A DNA stretch of 64,000 nt from Pyxidicoccus caerfyrddinensis (GTDB lineage: Bacteria; Myxococcota; Myxococcia; Myxococcales; Myxococcaceae). Position numbers and translations under genes: made by a program. The DNA lies in the NCBI RefSeq assembly GCF_010894405.1, contig NZ_JAAIYA010000020.1:156495-220494 (forward strand), in the 5' to 3' direction. Below are positions 29,157 to 39,100 of this stretch, piece after piece (positions within the stretch are counted from its first letter, which is position 1; each line of letters opens with the position of its first letter). The notes under the pieces are model-generated. The model searched no databases and was not told the origin of the DNA. It saw only the letters and a list, made by a program, of their open reading frames with translations.

Positions 29157-32100
29157 ATGACGGACGACGTTGAGGTTTCGGACTCTCCAGATATCGCTGT
29201 CGTCGGAATGGCCGCCCGGCTGCCCGGCGCGCGGGACGTCGACACGTACTGGCGCCGCGTGCGCGACGGGGTGGCGTCCGTCACGTGGTTCACGGACGCC
29301 CAGCTGCTGGCCGCGGGGGTGGAGCCTGCGCTCCTGAAGGACCCGAACTACGTGAAGGCCGGCATGGTCTTCGAGGGGCTGGAGGACTTCGACGCGGGCT
29401 TCTTCGGCTTCAACCCGCGCGAGGCGTCCATCATGGACCCGCAGCACCGGCACTTCCTGGAGGTGTGCTGGGAAGCGCTGGAGCACTGTGGGCACCCGCC
29501 CGAGTCCTTCAAGGGCCCCATCGGCGTGTTCGGCGGCTCCGGCATGAACGCGTACATGCCGTACAACCTCTTCACCAACCCGCAGTTGATGGAGCAGGTG
29601 GGCCTGTTTCTCGTGCGGCACACGGGCAACGACAAGGACTTCCTCACCACCCGCGTCTCGTACTGCCTCGACTTGCGAGGCCCCAGCGTCAACGTGCAGA
29701 CGGCGTGCTCCACCTCGCTGGTCGCCATCCACTCGGCGGTGCAGAGCCTGCTGTCGCGCGAGTGCGACCTGGCGCTCGCGGGGGGCGTCACGCTGGAGCT
29801 GCCGCACCACCGGGGTTACCTGTACCAGGAGGGGGAAATCCTCTCGCCGGACGGGCACTGCCGCGCGTTCGACCACCGCTCGCAGGGGACGCTCTTCGGC
29901 AGCGGCGTGGGCGTGGTGGCGCTGCGCCGGCTGGAGGACGCGCTGGCGGATGGGGACACCCTCTACGCGGTGGTGAAGGGCAGCGCGGTGAACAACGACG
30001 GCGCGCGCAAGGTGGGCTACCTCGCGCCGTCCGTGGATGGGCAGGCGGATGCCGTCGTGGAGGCGCTCAACGTCTCCGGCGTCAGCGCGGACAGCATCGA
30101 CTACATCGAGTGCCACGGCACCGGCACGCCGGTGGGCGACCCGATTGAAATCACCGCGCTCACCCAGGCCTTCCGCACGCAGACGCAGAAGTGCGGGTTC
30201 TGCCGCATCGGCTCGGTGAAGACGAACATCGGCCACCTGGACACCGCGGCCGGCGTGGCGAGCTTCATCAAGGTCGTCCAGATGATGCGCCACCGGCAGC
30301 TCGCGCCGAGCCTCCACTTCGAGAAGCCCAATCCGCAAATCGACTTCGCGCGCACGCCGTTCGCGGTGAATGCCACGCTGCGCGAGTGGGCGGCGAAGGG
30401 CGGGCGGCCCCGGCGCGCCGCGGTGAACTCGCTGGGCGTGGGCGGCACCAACGCGCACGTCATCCTGGAGGAGGCTCCGGCGCAGTCGCTGACGTCCGCC
30501 GCGCGGCCCTTCGAGACGCTCTGGCTCTCCGCCCGCACGCCCGCCGCGCTCGAGCGCGCCTGCCGCAGGCTCGCGCAGCGCCTGGGTGAGCAGAACGCAC
30601 CGAACCTGGGGGACACGTCCTTCACGCTGCTGGCCGGCCGCCGCCGCTTCGCGCACCGGCGCGCGGTGGTGGCGTCCTCGCGCGAGGAGGCCATCCGCCT
30701 GCTGGAGCAGCCCGAGCCGGCCCGCACCGCGCAGGCCCACACCGAGGCGGCGGGGCGCTCGGTGGTGTTCCTCTTCCCCGGTGGTGGGGCTCAGTACCCC
30801 GGCATGGCGAAGGGGCTCCACGAGCAGGAGCCCGTGTTCCGCCGCGCGCTGGAGGAGTGCCTCGCGCTGCTGGAGCAACACGAGTCGCTGAAGCTGCGTC
30901 CCCTGCTGTTCCCCGAGGCCGGCAAGGAGGCCGAGGCGCGCGAGCAATTGGAGCAGGCCACGTACGCGCTGCCCGCGCTCTTGTCCGTGGAGCTGGCGCT
31001 GGCCGCGCTGTGGAAGTCGCGTGGGGTGACGCCCGTGGCGTGCCTGGGCCACAGCATGGGCGAGTACGCCTGCGCGCAGCTCGCCGGGGTGCTCTCGGTG
31101 AAGGACGCGCTCGGCATCGTGGCGTGCCGGGGGCGGCTCTTCGACCAGCTTCCCGCGGGGGCGATGCTCAGCGTGGAGCTGCCCGAGGCGGAGCTGAAGC
31201 CGCTGCTCGGGCCCGGGCTCGATTTGGGCGCGCACAACGCGCCGGGCCTGTGCCTCGTCTCCGGTGAGGTGGCGGCCATCGACGCGCTGGAGGCGCGGTT
31301 GAAGGCGCGCGAGGTGGAGGCCCGGCGCCTGCACATCCGCTTGGCCGCGCACTCGCGCATGCTGGAGCCCATCCTCGCGCCCTTCCGCGAGTACCTGTCC
31401 AAGGTGCGCTTCTCCGCGCCGACGGTGCCGTGGGTCTCCAACGTCACCGGGACGTGGATTGCGCCCGAGGAGGCCACGTCCCCCGACTACTGGGTGCGCC
31501 ACCTGCGCCAGCCGGTGCGCTTCGCGGAAGGGGCGGGCGTGCTCCTGGCGGACAAGGCGCGCGTGTACCTGGAGGTCGGCCCCGGGCAGACGTTGTTGTC
31601 GCTGCTGCGGGCGCAGGGCGAGAAGCCCCAGGCGGAGGGGCTCGTGCCGTCGCTGCGACACCCGAATGACGCCGTCGCGGACCTGGCCTTCTTCCAGCTC
31701 GCGCTCGGGCGCCTGTGGGCGGCGGGCGTGGACCTGGATGCGGCGGCGCTGTTCGCGGGACAGAAGCGGCGCCGCGTGGGCCTGCCCACCTATGCGTTCG
31801 AGCGCGAGCGCCACTGGGTGGAGCCGGGCGCGGGCTCCTTCATGGCCCGGCGCGAAGGTGAGCGCCCGCTGGTGCGCGAGGAGGACGTGTCGCGGTGGGG
31901 TTATGCGCCGCGCTTCCGCGAGCAGCCGGGCCCGAAGCCGGAGGCCCCAGCCGAGAAGGAGCGCTGGCTGCTGCTGGCGGACGCGGAACCCCTCGCGGAG
32001 GAGTTGTCTCGCGAGCTGGGGGCGCGGGGGGCGCTCGTGCAGCGTGTGTTCCCGGGCGAGGCGTTCGCTCGGAGGCCGGATGGCGCCTTCACCCTGCGGC

Positions 32101-35100
32101 CCGATGCGCGCGAGGACTGGGAGGCGCTCTGGGACGCGCTGGGCTCCGAGGGCCGTGTCCCTCCGAGGCTGGTGGACCTGCCGGCCGTGGACGCGGGAGC
32201 GGGAGGCTGGGCGCGCGCGGTGTCTCGCCACCTCTTCGCGCCGCTCGCGCTGATGCAGTCCCTCAGTGCCGAGTCGCTGCCCGCGGGGCTTCGCTACGTC
32301 CGGGTGATGCGCGGCGGCATGTCGGTGGACGGGCCCGCGCGGACGCCGGAGCAGGCACTCGCCTTCGGTCCCATCCTCGTGGCGCCGAAGGAGCTACCCG
32401 AGCTGTCCGCGCGCGCGGTGGACGTCGAGCCAGGCTCCGCCCCTGCGACGCAGGCCCGCGAGCTGGCGGACGAGCTGCTGCGTCCGGACGTGGATGTACC
32501 CGTGGCGCTGCGCGGAGGACGCCGGCTCGTGCAGGTGCTGGAGCGGGCCGCCTTGCAGGAGGCGCCGACGCCGCTGCGCGAGCAGGGTGTCTACCTCATC
32601 ACCGGTGGACTGGGCGGCATCGGTCGGACGCTGGCGGAGCTGTTCGCGCGCAAGGTGAAGGCTCGGCTGGCGCTCGTGTCCCGGTCCGCGGCCAGTGCCT
32701 CAAACGCGGAGGTGAAGCGCACGCTGGAGGCGCTGGGCGCCGAGGTGCTGCTGCTCAAGGCGGACGTCTCGGATTCGGGCCAGCTCCAGGCAGCTCTCGC
32801 CGAGGTGAAGGCGCGCTTCGGGGCGCTGCACGGCGTGGTGCACGCGGCGGGCGGGCTGGAGGATGGGCCGCTGGAGTCGAAGACGCGGGACTCGGTGCTG
32901 CGGGTGCTGGCGCCCAAGGCGCTCGGGGCGCTCGCGCTGGAGGAGGCGCTGCGAGGCGCTCAGCTCGACTTCTTCGTCAGCTTCTCGTCGACCAGCGCGC
33001 ACCTCGGTCCTCCGGGGCAGGTGGACTACGTCGCGGCCAACACGTTCCTGCTGGCCCAGGCGCCCCGACTGGAGGCGTCCGGCACGGCGAAGCGGGCGCT
33101 CGCGCTGGGGTGGGGCGTCTGGCAGGAGGTGGGCATGGCGGCGGCCCAGGTGGCGCCGCGGCTTCCTCCGGGCGAATCGGTGCCCCACCCGCTGTTGCAG
33201 CGACGCGTGGACGCGCCTTCGGGTCAGCATGTCTTCCGCGCCATCTACGACGCGAAGGCGCTCTGGGTGTTGGACGAGCACCGCATGCGCGGCGGCGGGC
33301 CGGTGCTTCCGGGCACGGGCTTCGTGGAGCTGGCGCGCGCGGCCTGGGAGACGGTGCGTCCGGGCACGCCGCTGGACGTGGACCACCTCGCCTTCGTCGC
33401 GCCGCTCGACGTGCCCGACGGTGAGGTGCGCGAGGTGGAGGTGGCGCTGGCACCCGAGGGTGAAGGCTTCACCTTCCGCGTGTCGAGCCGCGCGGCCGGA
33501 AACGCCTGGATGGAGCACGCCACCGCGCGCCTGGGCCCGGCGGTGAGCGGACCTCCCGCGCCGCTCGACGTCGGGGCGGTGCGCTCGCGCTGCACGGCTC
33601 GGCCGCTCACGTTTGGCGAGGGTGAGCAGGCGCTGCCCCAGGACGCGCTCATCGCCTTCGGTCCGCGCTGGAAGGTGCTGCGCAGCGCGGGCTTCGGTGC
33701 GTCCGAGGCCCTCGCGCGGCTGGAGCTACCGCATGCGCTTCTCGGAGACCTGGCGACGTACAGGCTGCCGCCCGGGTTGCTGGACATCGCCTCCGGCTTC
33801 GCCTTCTCGCTGCTGCCGGATGCGGGCCAGCCCGGAAAGCTGCACGTGCCCGTCTCCTACCGGCACCTGCGCGTGTGGGGCGCGTGGCCCGAGGTGGCGC
33901 TGAGCCACGTGCGCGTGCGCCAGGAAGCGGGGCGCGGGGCACTGCTCGACGTCACCCTCTGTGACTCGGACGGCCGTGTCTTCTGCACCATCGAGGGCTA
34001 CCTCGTCGCCGCCGTCGAGGCGAAGCGGTTCGGCCGCTCGCCGCGCAAGCAGGGCTCGCTGCTGGAGACGTGGCTGCCGCTGGGCATCAAGCCCGAGGAA
34101 GGGCAGGAGGCCTTCCTGCGCGCACTGTCCCTCTCCGGCACGCAGGCGTTGTTCGTCAGCTCCATGGACCTGCACGGGCTGGCCGCGCGCCTGCGCCCGA
34201 AGCAGGAGGCGGAGAAGCCCGTGGCCTCCGTGGCTCCGCCGCAGGGCGCGGCCCCGGCCCAGGCGGCGGCGGACGCTCCGCGCGATGACGTGGAGCGCAA
34301 GCTGGCGGAGTTGTGGCAGCAGCTGCTCGGCGTGCAGAGGGTAGGGCTCAAGGACAACTTCTTCGACCTCGGTGGGCACTCGCTCATCGCGGTGCGCCTG
34401 TTCGCGCGCATCAAGAAGACGCTCGGCGCGGACCTGACGCTGGCCACGCTGTTCGAGGCACCCACGCTGGAGCAGTGCGCCGCGCTGGTGCGCGAGGCCG
34501 CGGGGATTCCCTTCACGCCGGACGCCGCTCCGGGCAACACGGCTCCCGCGGCCCCGACGCCCGCACTGAAAGGCTGGACGCCGCTCGTCGCCATCCAGAA
34601 GGGTGGCTCCGGCATTCCCTTCTTCTGCGTGCACGGCGCGGGCGGCAACGTCCTCAACTTCCGCGGCCTCGCCGGGGCGCTTGGTCGGGAGCAACCGTTC
34701 TACGGTCTCCAGGCGCGCGGCGTGGACGGCAAGCTGCCGCCCGCGGACAGCATCGAGGAGATGGCGAACATCTACCTGGAGGGCATCCGCCAGGTGCGCC
34801 CGCATGGGCCCTACATGCTCGGCGGCTACTCCGGCGGCGGCGTGGTCGCCTACGAGATGGTGCAGCGGCTGCGTGAGATGGGCGAGGAGGTGTCCCTCCT
34901 CGCGTTCCTGGACACCTTCCATCCCAGCACCCAGGAGCGGCGGCTGACCTTCGACGAGCGGCTGAATTCGCTGCGCGAGGAAGGCCCGGCGACCTACCTC
35001 AAGAACCGGCTGCGCAAGAAGGTGGAGCGCGACGGCAACCGGCTCATCAACACGCTGAAGCTGCGCTGGTACGAGCAGCGCGGGGAGTCGCTGCCCATCG

Positions 35101-35381
35101 AGCTGCGAGACCTCCAGCTCACCGAGCGCTTCCAGCTCCTGTCGAGCCGCTACGCCCCGCGTGCCTACAGCGGGCCGGTGACGCTGTTCCGCGCGCAGGA
35201 GGTGAACCCCATCTACTCGCACATGGGCGCGACGCTGGGCTGGGAGCCGCTGGTGCCGACGCTGCGCATCCGCGAGGTGCCGGGGGACCACGACAGCCTG
35301 GTGCGCGAGCCGAACGTTCACATCCTGGGGCGCCTGTTGCGCGCGGCGCTGGACGAGGCTCAGCAGGCGGGCCGGAAGTGA
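29157..35381 (+). CDS. Type I polyketide synthase, KS-AT-KR-DH-ACP-TE
   Basis: The protein has 2,074 residues from ATG 29157, where the KS domain begins almost at once. Domains: ketosynthase (14-430; Cys184 in QTACSTS, HGTGT, NIGH), acyltransferase (about 540-830; Ser633 in GHSMGEY, specificity-region motif AAHSRM), pseudo-KR linker, ketoreductase (about 1140-1320; TGGLGGIG, SFSST, Tyr in VDYVAAN), dehydratase-like domain (about 1345-1630; His1375 in DEHRMRGGG, Asp1543 in LLDIASG, which lacks the usual Gln/His four residues on), ACP (Ser1742 in LGGHSL) and type I thioesterase (about 1800-2065; Ser1892 in GGYSGGG, His2045 in PGDHDS). KR before DH is the reverse of the usual cis-AT order. The KS resembles the clade seen at NRPS-to-PKS junctions and in PpsE-type synthases (SRECDLALAGG, YLYQEGEILSPDGHCRAFD). 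It is the first gene of a tight operon, and the TE suggests it performs the last step. Confidence 0.93.
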   Translation: MTDDVEVSDSPDIAVVGMAARLPGARDVDTYWRRVRDGVASVTWFTDAQLLAAGVEPALLKDPNYVKAGMVFEGLEDFDAGFFGFNPREASIMDPQHRHFLEVCWEALEHCGHPPESFKGPIGVFGGSGMNAYMPYNLFTNPQLMEQVGLFLVRHTGNDKDFLTTRVSYCLDLRGPSVNVQTACSTSLVAIHSAVQSLLSRECDLALAGGVTLELPHHRGYLYQEGEILSPDGHCRAFDHRSQGTLFGSGVGVVALRRLEDALADGDTLYAVVKGSAVNNDGARKVGYLAPSVDGQADAVVEALNVSGVSADSIDYIECHGTGTPVGDPIEITALTQAFRTQTQKCGFCRIGSVKTNIGHLDTAAGVASFIKVVQMMRHRQLAPSLHFEKPNPQIDFARTPFAVNATLREWAAKGGRPRRAAVNSLGVGGTNAHVILEEAPAQSLTSAARPFETLWLSARTPAALERACRRLAQRLGEQNAPNLGDTSFTLLAGRRRFAHRRAVVASSREEAIRLLEQPEPARTAQAHTEAAGRSVVFLFPGGGAQYPGMAKGLHEQEPVFRRALEECLALLEQHESLKLRPLLFPEAGKEAEAREQLEQATYALPALLSVELALAALWKSRGVTPVACLGHSMGEYACAQLAGVLSVKDALGIVACRGRLFDQLPAGAMLSVELPEAELKPLLGPGLDLGAHNAPGLCLVSGEVAAIDALEARLKAREVEARRLHIRLAAHSRMLEPILAPFREYLSKVRFSAPTVPWVSNVTGTWIAPEEATSPDYWVRHLRQPVRFAEGAGVLLADKARVYLEVGPGQTLLSLLRAQGEKPQAEGLVPSLRHPNDAVADLAFFQLALGRLWAAGVDLDAAALFAGQKRRRVGLPTYAFERERHWVEPGAGSFMARREGERPLVREEDVSRWGYAPRFREQPGPKPEAPAEKERWLLLADAEPLAEELSRELGARGALVQRVFPGEAFARRPDGAFTLRPDAREDWEALWDALGSEGRVPPRLVDLPAVDAGAGGWARAVSRHLFAPLALMQSLSAESLPAGLRYVRVMRGGMSVDGPARTPEQALAFGPILVAPKELPELSARAVDVEPGSAPATQARELADELLRPDVDVPVALRGGRRLVQVLERAALQEAPTPLREQGVYLITGGLGGIGRTLAELFARKVKARLALVSRSAASASNAEVKRTLEALGAEVLLLKADVSDSGQLQAALAEVKARFGALHGVVHAAGGLEDGPLESKTRDSVLRVLAPKALGALALEEALRGAQLDFFVSFSSTSAHLGPPGQVDYVAANTFLLAQAPRLEASGTAKRALALGWGVWQEVGMAAAQVAPRLPPGESVPHPLLQRRVDAPSGQHVFRAIYDAKALWVLDEHRMRGGGPVLPGTGFVELARAAWETVRPGTPLDVDHLAFVAPLDVPDGEVREVEVALAPEGEGFTFRVSSRAAGNAWMEHATARLGPAVSGPPAPLDVGAVRSRCTARPLTFGEGEQALPQDALIAFGPRWKVLRSAGFGASEALARLELPHALLGDLATYRLPPGLLDIASGFAFSLLPDAGQPGKLHVPVSYRHLRVWGAWPEVALSHVRVRQEAGRGALLDVTLCDSDGRVFCTIEGYLVAAVEAKRFGRSPRKQGSLLETWLPLGIKPEEGQEAFLRALSLSGTQALFVSSMDLHGLAARLRPKQEAEKPVASVAPPQGAAPAQAAADAPRDDVERKLAELWQQLLGVQRVGLKDNFFDLGGHSLIAVRLFARIKKTLGADLTLATLFEAPTLEQCAALVREAAGIPFTPDAAPGNTAPAAPTPALKGWTPLVAIQKGGSGIPFFCVHGAGGNVLNFRGLAGALGREQPFYGLQARGVDGKLPPADSIEEMANIYLEGIRQVRPHGPYMLGGYSGGGVVAYEMVQRLREMGEEVSLLAFLDTFHPSTQERRLTFDERLNSLREEGPATYLKNRLRKKVERDGNRLINTLKLRWYEQRGESLPIELRDLQLTERFQLLSSRYAPRAYSGPVTLFRAQEVNPIYSHMGATLGWEPLVPTLRIREVPGDHDSLVREPNVHILGRLLRAALDEAQQAGRK

Positions 35382-36196
35382 ATCGCCGGGAGCTGACGGT
35401 GGCGGCGCTCGCGGCCGCCCTGGGGGGAGTCGTGCTGAAGTTCGGCTGGCTGGACAGGAAGGCGGAAGCACCTGGGCCCTTCCCCTATGACGGAGCACCC
35501 CTGGCCTCCGGCGCGGAGGCGCGGCTCACCGCCGGCGGGTGGAGGCTGAGCGATGTCGAGGGTCCCCCTCGGCAGCGCGCGCTGACGCGGGCGCCCGCGC
35601 CGGGCGAGACGCGCTGGGTGGTGTTCTTCGGCGGCAACGGCCCGGGCTATCTCGAGGAGGCGCGCTCCGTGCTGGAGGCGCTGGACGCCGGACGCGGGCT
35701 GGGGCTGGCCGCGGTGGCGCCGCCGGGCTTCGACGGCTCACCCGGGAGCCCGTCGCCCAAGTCGCTCCGTGCCGGGGCCGAGGCGGCGGTGCGCTGGCTC
35801 GTCGCCACGCACCGGCCGGGCCCGGGCGCCATCCACCTCGTGGGTTTCTCCATGGGGAGCAACGCGGCGCTCGCGGCGGCGCACGCGCTGGCGAAGGACG
35901 GGATGCCGGCGCGCGGCGTCGTCCTCCTCGCGCCCTTCACGTTGATGGACGTGACGGACAAGGGGCTGCGCGGCCTGCTGCGGACCCCGGACCGCTACGA
36001 CAACCTGTCGCTCGCCGCCGCGGGTCTGCCTCCGGTCCGGGTGCTACACGGACTGGCGGACGCGGCACTGCCCGCCTCCCATGGCGAGGAGCTTGCTCGC
36101 AAGCTGGGGGCTTCCTTCCACGCGTTCCCCGGAGTGGGGCACGCGGAACTGCTGAAGGACTCCGCCGCCCTCGCCGAGGCCTCGAAATCCTTATGA
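35378..36196 (+). CDS. Alpha/beta hydrolase, discrete enzyme of the PKS/NRPS operon
   Basis: This 272-residue protein starts at GTG 35378 and overlaps the PKS stop in GTGA, so it is translationally coupled. The N-terminus (VAALAAALGGVVLKFGWL) is hydrophobic and may be an uncleaved anchor or signal. The hydrolase fold shows WVVFFGGNGPGYLEEA (oxyanion region), the nucleophile elbow GFSMGSN, LHGLADAALP for the acid and GVGHAEL for the His. Candidate roles are product hydrolysis or maturation, or type II thioesterase-like editing; if exported, processing of the product outside the cytoplasm. It overlaps the NRPS start by 4 nt (ATGA). Confidence 0.85.
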   Translation: MNRRELTVAALAAALGGVVLKFGWLDRKAEAPGPFPYDGAPLASGAEARLTAGGWRLSDVEGPPRQRALTRAPAPGETRWVVFFGGNGPGYLEEARSVLEALDAGRGLGLAAVAPPGFDGSPGSPSPKSLRAGAEAAVRWLVATHRPGPGAIHLVGFSMGSNAALAAAHALAKDGMPARGVVLLAPFTLMDVTDKGLRGLLRTPDRYDNLSLAAAGLPPVRVLHGLADAALPASHGEELARKLGASFHAFPGVGHAELLKDSAALAEASKSL

Positions 36197-39100
36197 CCAC
36201 GACCGTCGAGTCGCCCACCTGCTTCATCATCGGCGAGGGCACCCTCGTCGTCCCCTGCGCGGAGGCGCTCCAGGAGCGGGGCGTCCGGATTCTCGGGCTC
36301 GTCACCCGCGAGCCCTCCCTCCAGAAGTGGGCGGAGGCGCAGGGCCTCCAGCACGTGCCTCCCGGGGACGGGGTGCTGCCCTTCCTCTCCGCCACGCCCT
36401 TCGACTGGCTCTTCAGCATCGTCAACCTGAGCCTGGTGAAGGACGAGGTGCTGCGACTGCCCCGCCGCATGGCCATCAACTTCCATGACGGGCCGCTGCC
36501 CCGCTACGCGGGCCTCAACGTCACCTCGTGGGCGCTGCTGCACCGCGAGCCCCAGCACGGCGTCACGTGGCACGAGATGACCTCGGGCGCGGACAGGGGG
36601 CGCATCCTCAAGCAGCGCCTCTTCGACGTCGCCCCCAACGAGACGGCCTTCAGCCTCAACGCGCGCTGCTACACGCTGGGCATGGAGACGTTCGCCGAGC
36701 TGGCCGCGGAGCTCGTCGACGGTCGGATGGAGTTGTTCGACCAGGACTTCTCCCAGCGCAGCTACTTCGGCCATGCGCAGCGCCCGGAGGCGGGGGCCCT
36801 CGTGGCACTGGACGGCGACGTGGAAGATGCACGCGCGCTGGTGGCGGCACTGGACTACGGCGGCTATCCCAACCCGCTCGCCTTCGCGAAGCTGTGGCTG
36901 GGCAGCGCACCGGTGGCGCTCTCCGAGGCACGCGCGGTGGAGGAGGGCTCCGACGCGAGCCCGGGCACCATCGTCGCGATTGAAGATGACGCGCTGACGC
37001 TGGCGTTCGGCGGCGGTGACCTCACGCTGAAGGGGCCGAAGGGCCTGTGCGGCGCGCCGCTGTCGTGGGCGGAGCTGCTGGGCTCCCGCAACCTCGCGGT
37101 GGGCGATGCGCTGCCTCCGGCCCCGGAGGAGCTGCGCACCCGCCTGTCCGAGGTGGGGGCGCTGGCGGGCCGGGCGGAGGCGTTCTTCCTCGGACGGCTG
37201 GAGACGCTCGCGCCTCCGGACCTCCCCTTCCTGGGGGGAAGCTCGAAGGAGGAGGGCACGCACTCGCTGATGCTGGCCGCCAGCGACGTCGCCGCTGGTT
37301 GGGCCACGGACCTACCTCCCGAGGAGCGGCTGCTCTTCACCGCGGCGGCCTTCCTGTCGCGCCTGTCTCCGGAGCCGCGCTTCGACGTGGGCTTCAGCGA
37401 TGCCGGTACGCGTGCCCGCGTGCGCGACGTGGAGGGCTTCTTCGCCTCGCAGCTCCCGCTCCGCCTCGAGCTGCCCATGAAGGACGCGCCCGACACCGCC
37501 GTCGCGGCCTTCCGCAAGGCGCTGACGCAGCTGCGCGAGAAGGGCGTCATGTCACGTGACTTGCTCGGCCGCTCGCCGCAGCTCTCCGGCCTGCCGCGCC
37601 ACCTGGGCGAGGTGGCGTACCCTGTCGCGCTGTGCCTCTCCTCGCCGGGGGAGTTGAGCCACGCCGTACCCGGCGCCGCGCTGACCGTCGCCGTGGACTC
37701 AGATGGGGCGCAGGCCCACTTCCTCTTCGACGCCTCCCGGGTGGACCCGAGCCGCGTCTCCGAGCTGTCGCGCCAGCTCACCGCGTTCCTCGCGTCACTT
37801 CACGAGTCTTCGAGCCGGCCCCTGGGTGAGCACGACCTGCTGGGCGCGGAGGAGCGCGCGCTGCTCGCGAAGTGGAACGACACCCGGCGCGAGCTACCGG
37901 AGGACGCCACCCTTCACGGTCTCTTCAAGGCGCAGGCGCGGCGCACGCCGGACGCCACCGCCCTCGTCTGTCGTGGCGCCACGCTGACCTACCGCGAGCT
38001 GGATGAGCGCAGCGACGTGCTCGCGCGCCACCTGCGCGGCGAGGGCGTGGGCCGGGACGTGCGCGTCGGCATCTTCATGGATCGCTCGCTGGAGATGATG
38101 GTGGGCGTGCTTGCCACGCACAAGGCGGGCGGCTGCTACGTCCCGCTGGACCCAGCGTATCCGGCCGAGCGCCTCGCCTTCATGGTGGAGGACTCGGGCT
38201 GCCACCTGGTGCTGACGCAGGAGCGGCTGCTCTCGCGAGTGCCCCGGGCCGCGCGGCAGGTGCTCGCGGTGGACGAGGCATGGGAGCGCATCGCCACCTC
38301 CGAGGATGCGCAGACTCCTCCTGCCGGGCCCGACAGCCTCGCCTACGTCATCTACACCTCCGGCAGCACGGGCAGGCCCAAGGGGGTGATGATCGAGCAC
38401 CGCAACTTCGTGAACTTCGGCCTCGGCATGGACGAGCGCCTGGGCACGGAGCGCGGCACGTGGCTCGCCGTCACCAGCCTCAACTTCGACATCTCCGTGC
38501 TGGAGCTGCTCTGGACGCTCACCCGGGGCTTCACGGTGGTCATCCACGCGGAGCGGCACGGCGGCGCGCAGGCGGGGAAGCACGCCGCGCGGGCCATGGA
38601 CTTCAGCCTCTTCTACTTCTCCAGCGACGAGGGCGAGCGTCCCGAGGGGCGCTATGACCTGCTGCTGGAGAGCGCGCGCTTCGCGGACACGCACGGCTTC
38701 CGCGCGGTGTGGACGCCGGAGCGGCACTTCCACGCCTTCGGTGGCCTGTTCCCCAACCCGGCGGTGACATCGGCGGCGCTGGCGGCGGTGACGCGCAACG
38801 TGCAACTCCGCGCGGGCAGCCTCGTGTCGCCGCTGCACCCCACGCTGCGCATCGCCGAGGACTGGGCCGTGGTGGACAACATCTCCCACGGCCGGGTGGG
38901 CATCTCCTTCGCTGCGGGCTGGCAGCCCAATGACTTCGCGCTGCGGCCGGAGAGCTTCGCGGACCGCAAGCGCATCATGTTCCAGCAGATTGAAGACGTG
39001 CGCAGGCTGTGGCGCGGCGAGACGCTGGAGGCGAAGAGCGGCACGGGCGGCACGGTGAAGCTGCGCACGCTGCCGCGCCCCGTGCAGAAGGAACTGCCCA

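Noticed and set aside
35539..36192. N-terminal extension of the NRPS into the hydrolase gene
   Set aside because: The extension is Arg/Gly/Ala-rich out-of-frame sequence of the hydrolase; the formyltransferase fold starts right after ATG 36193.
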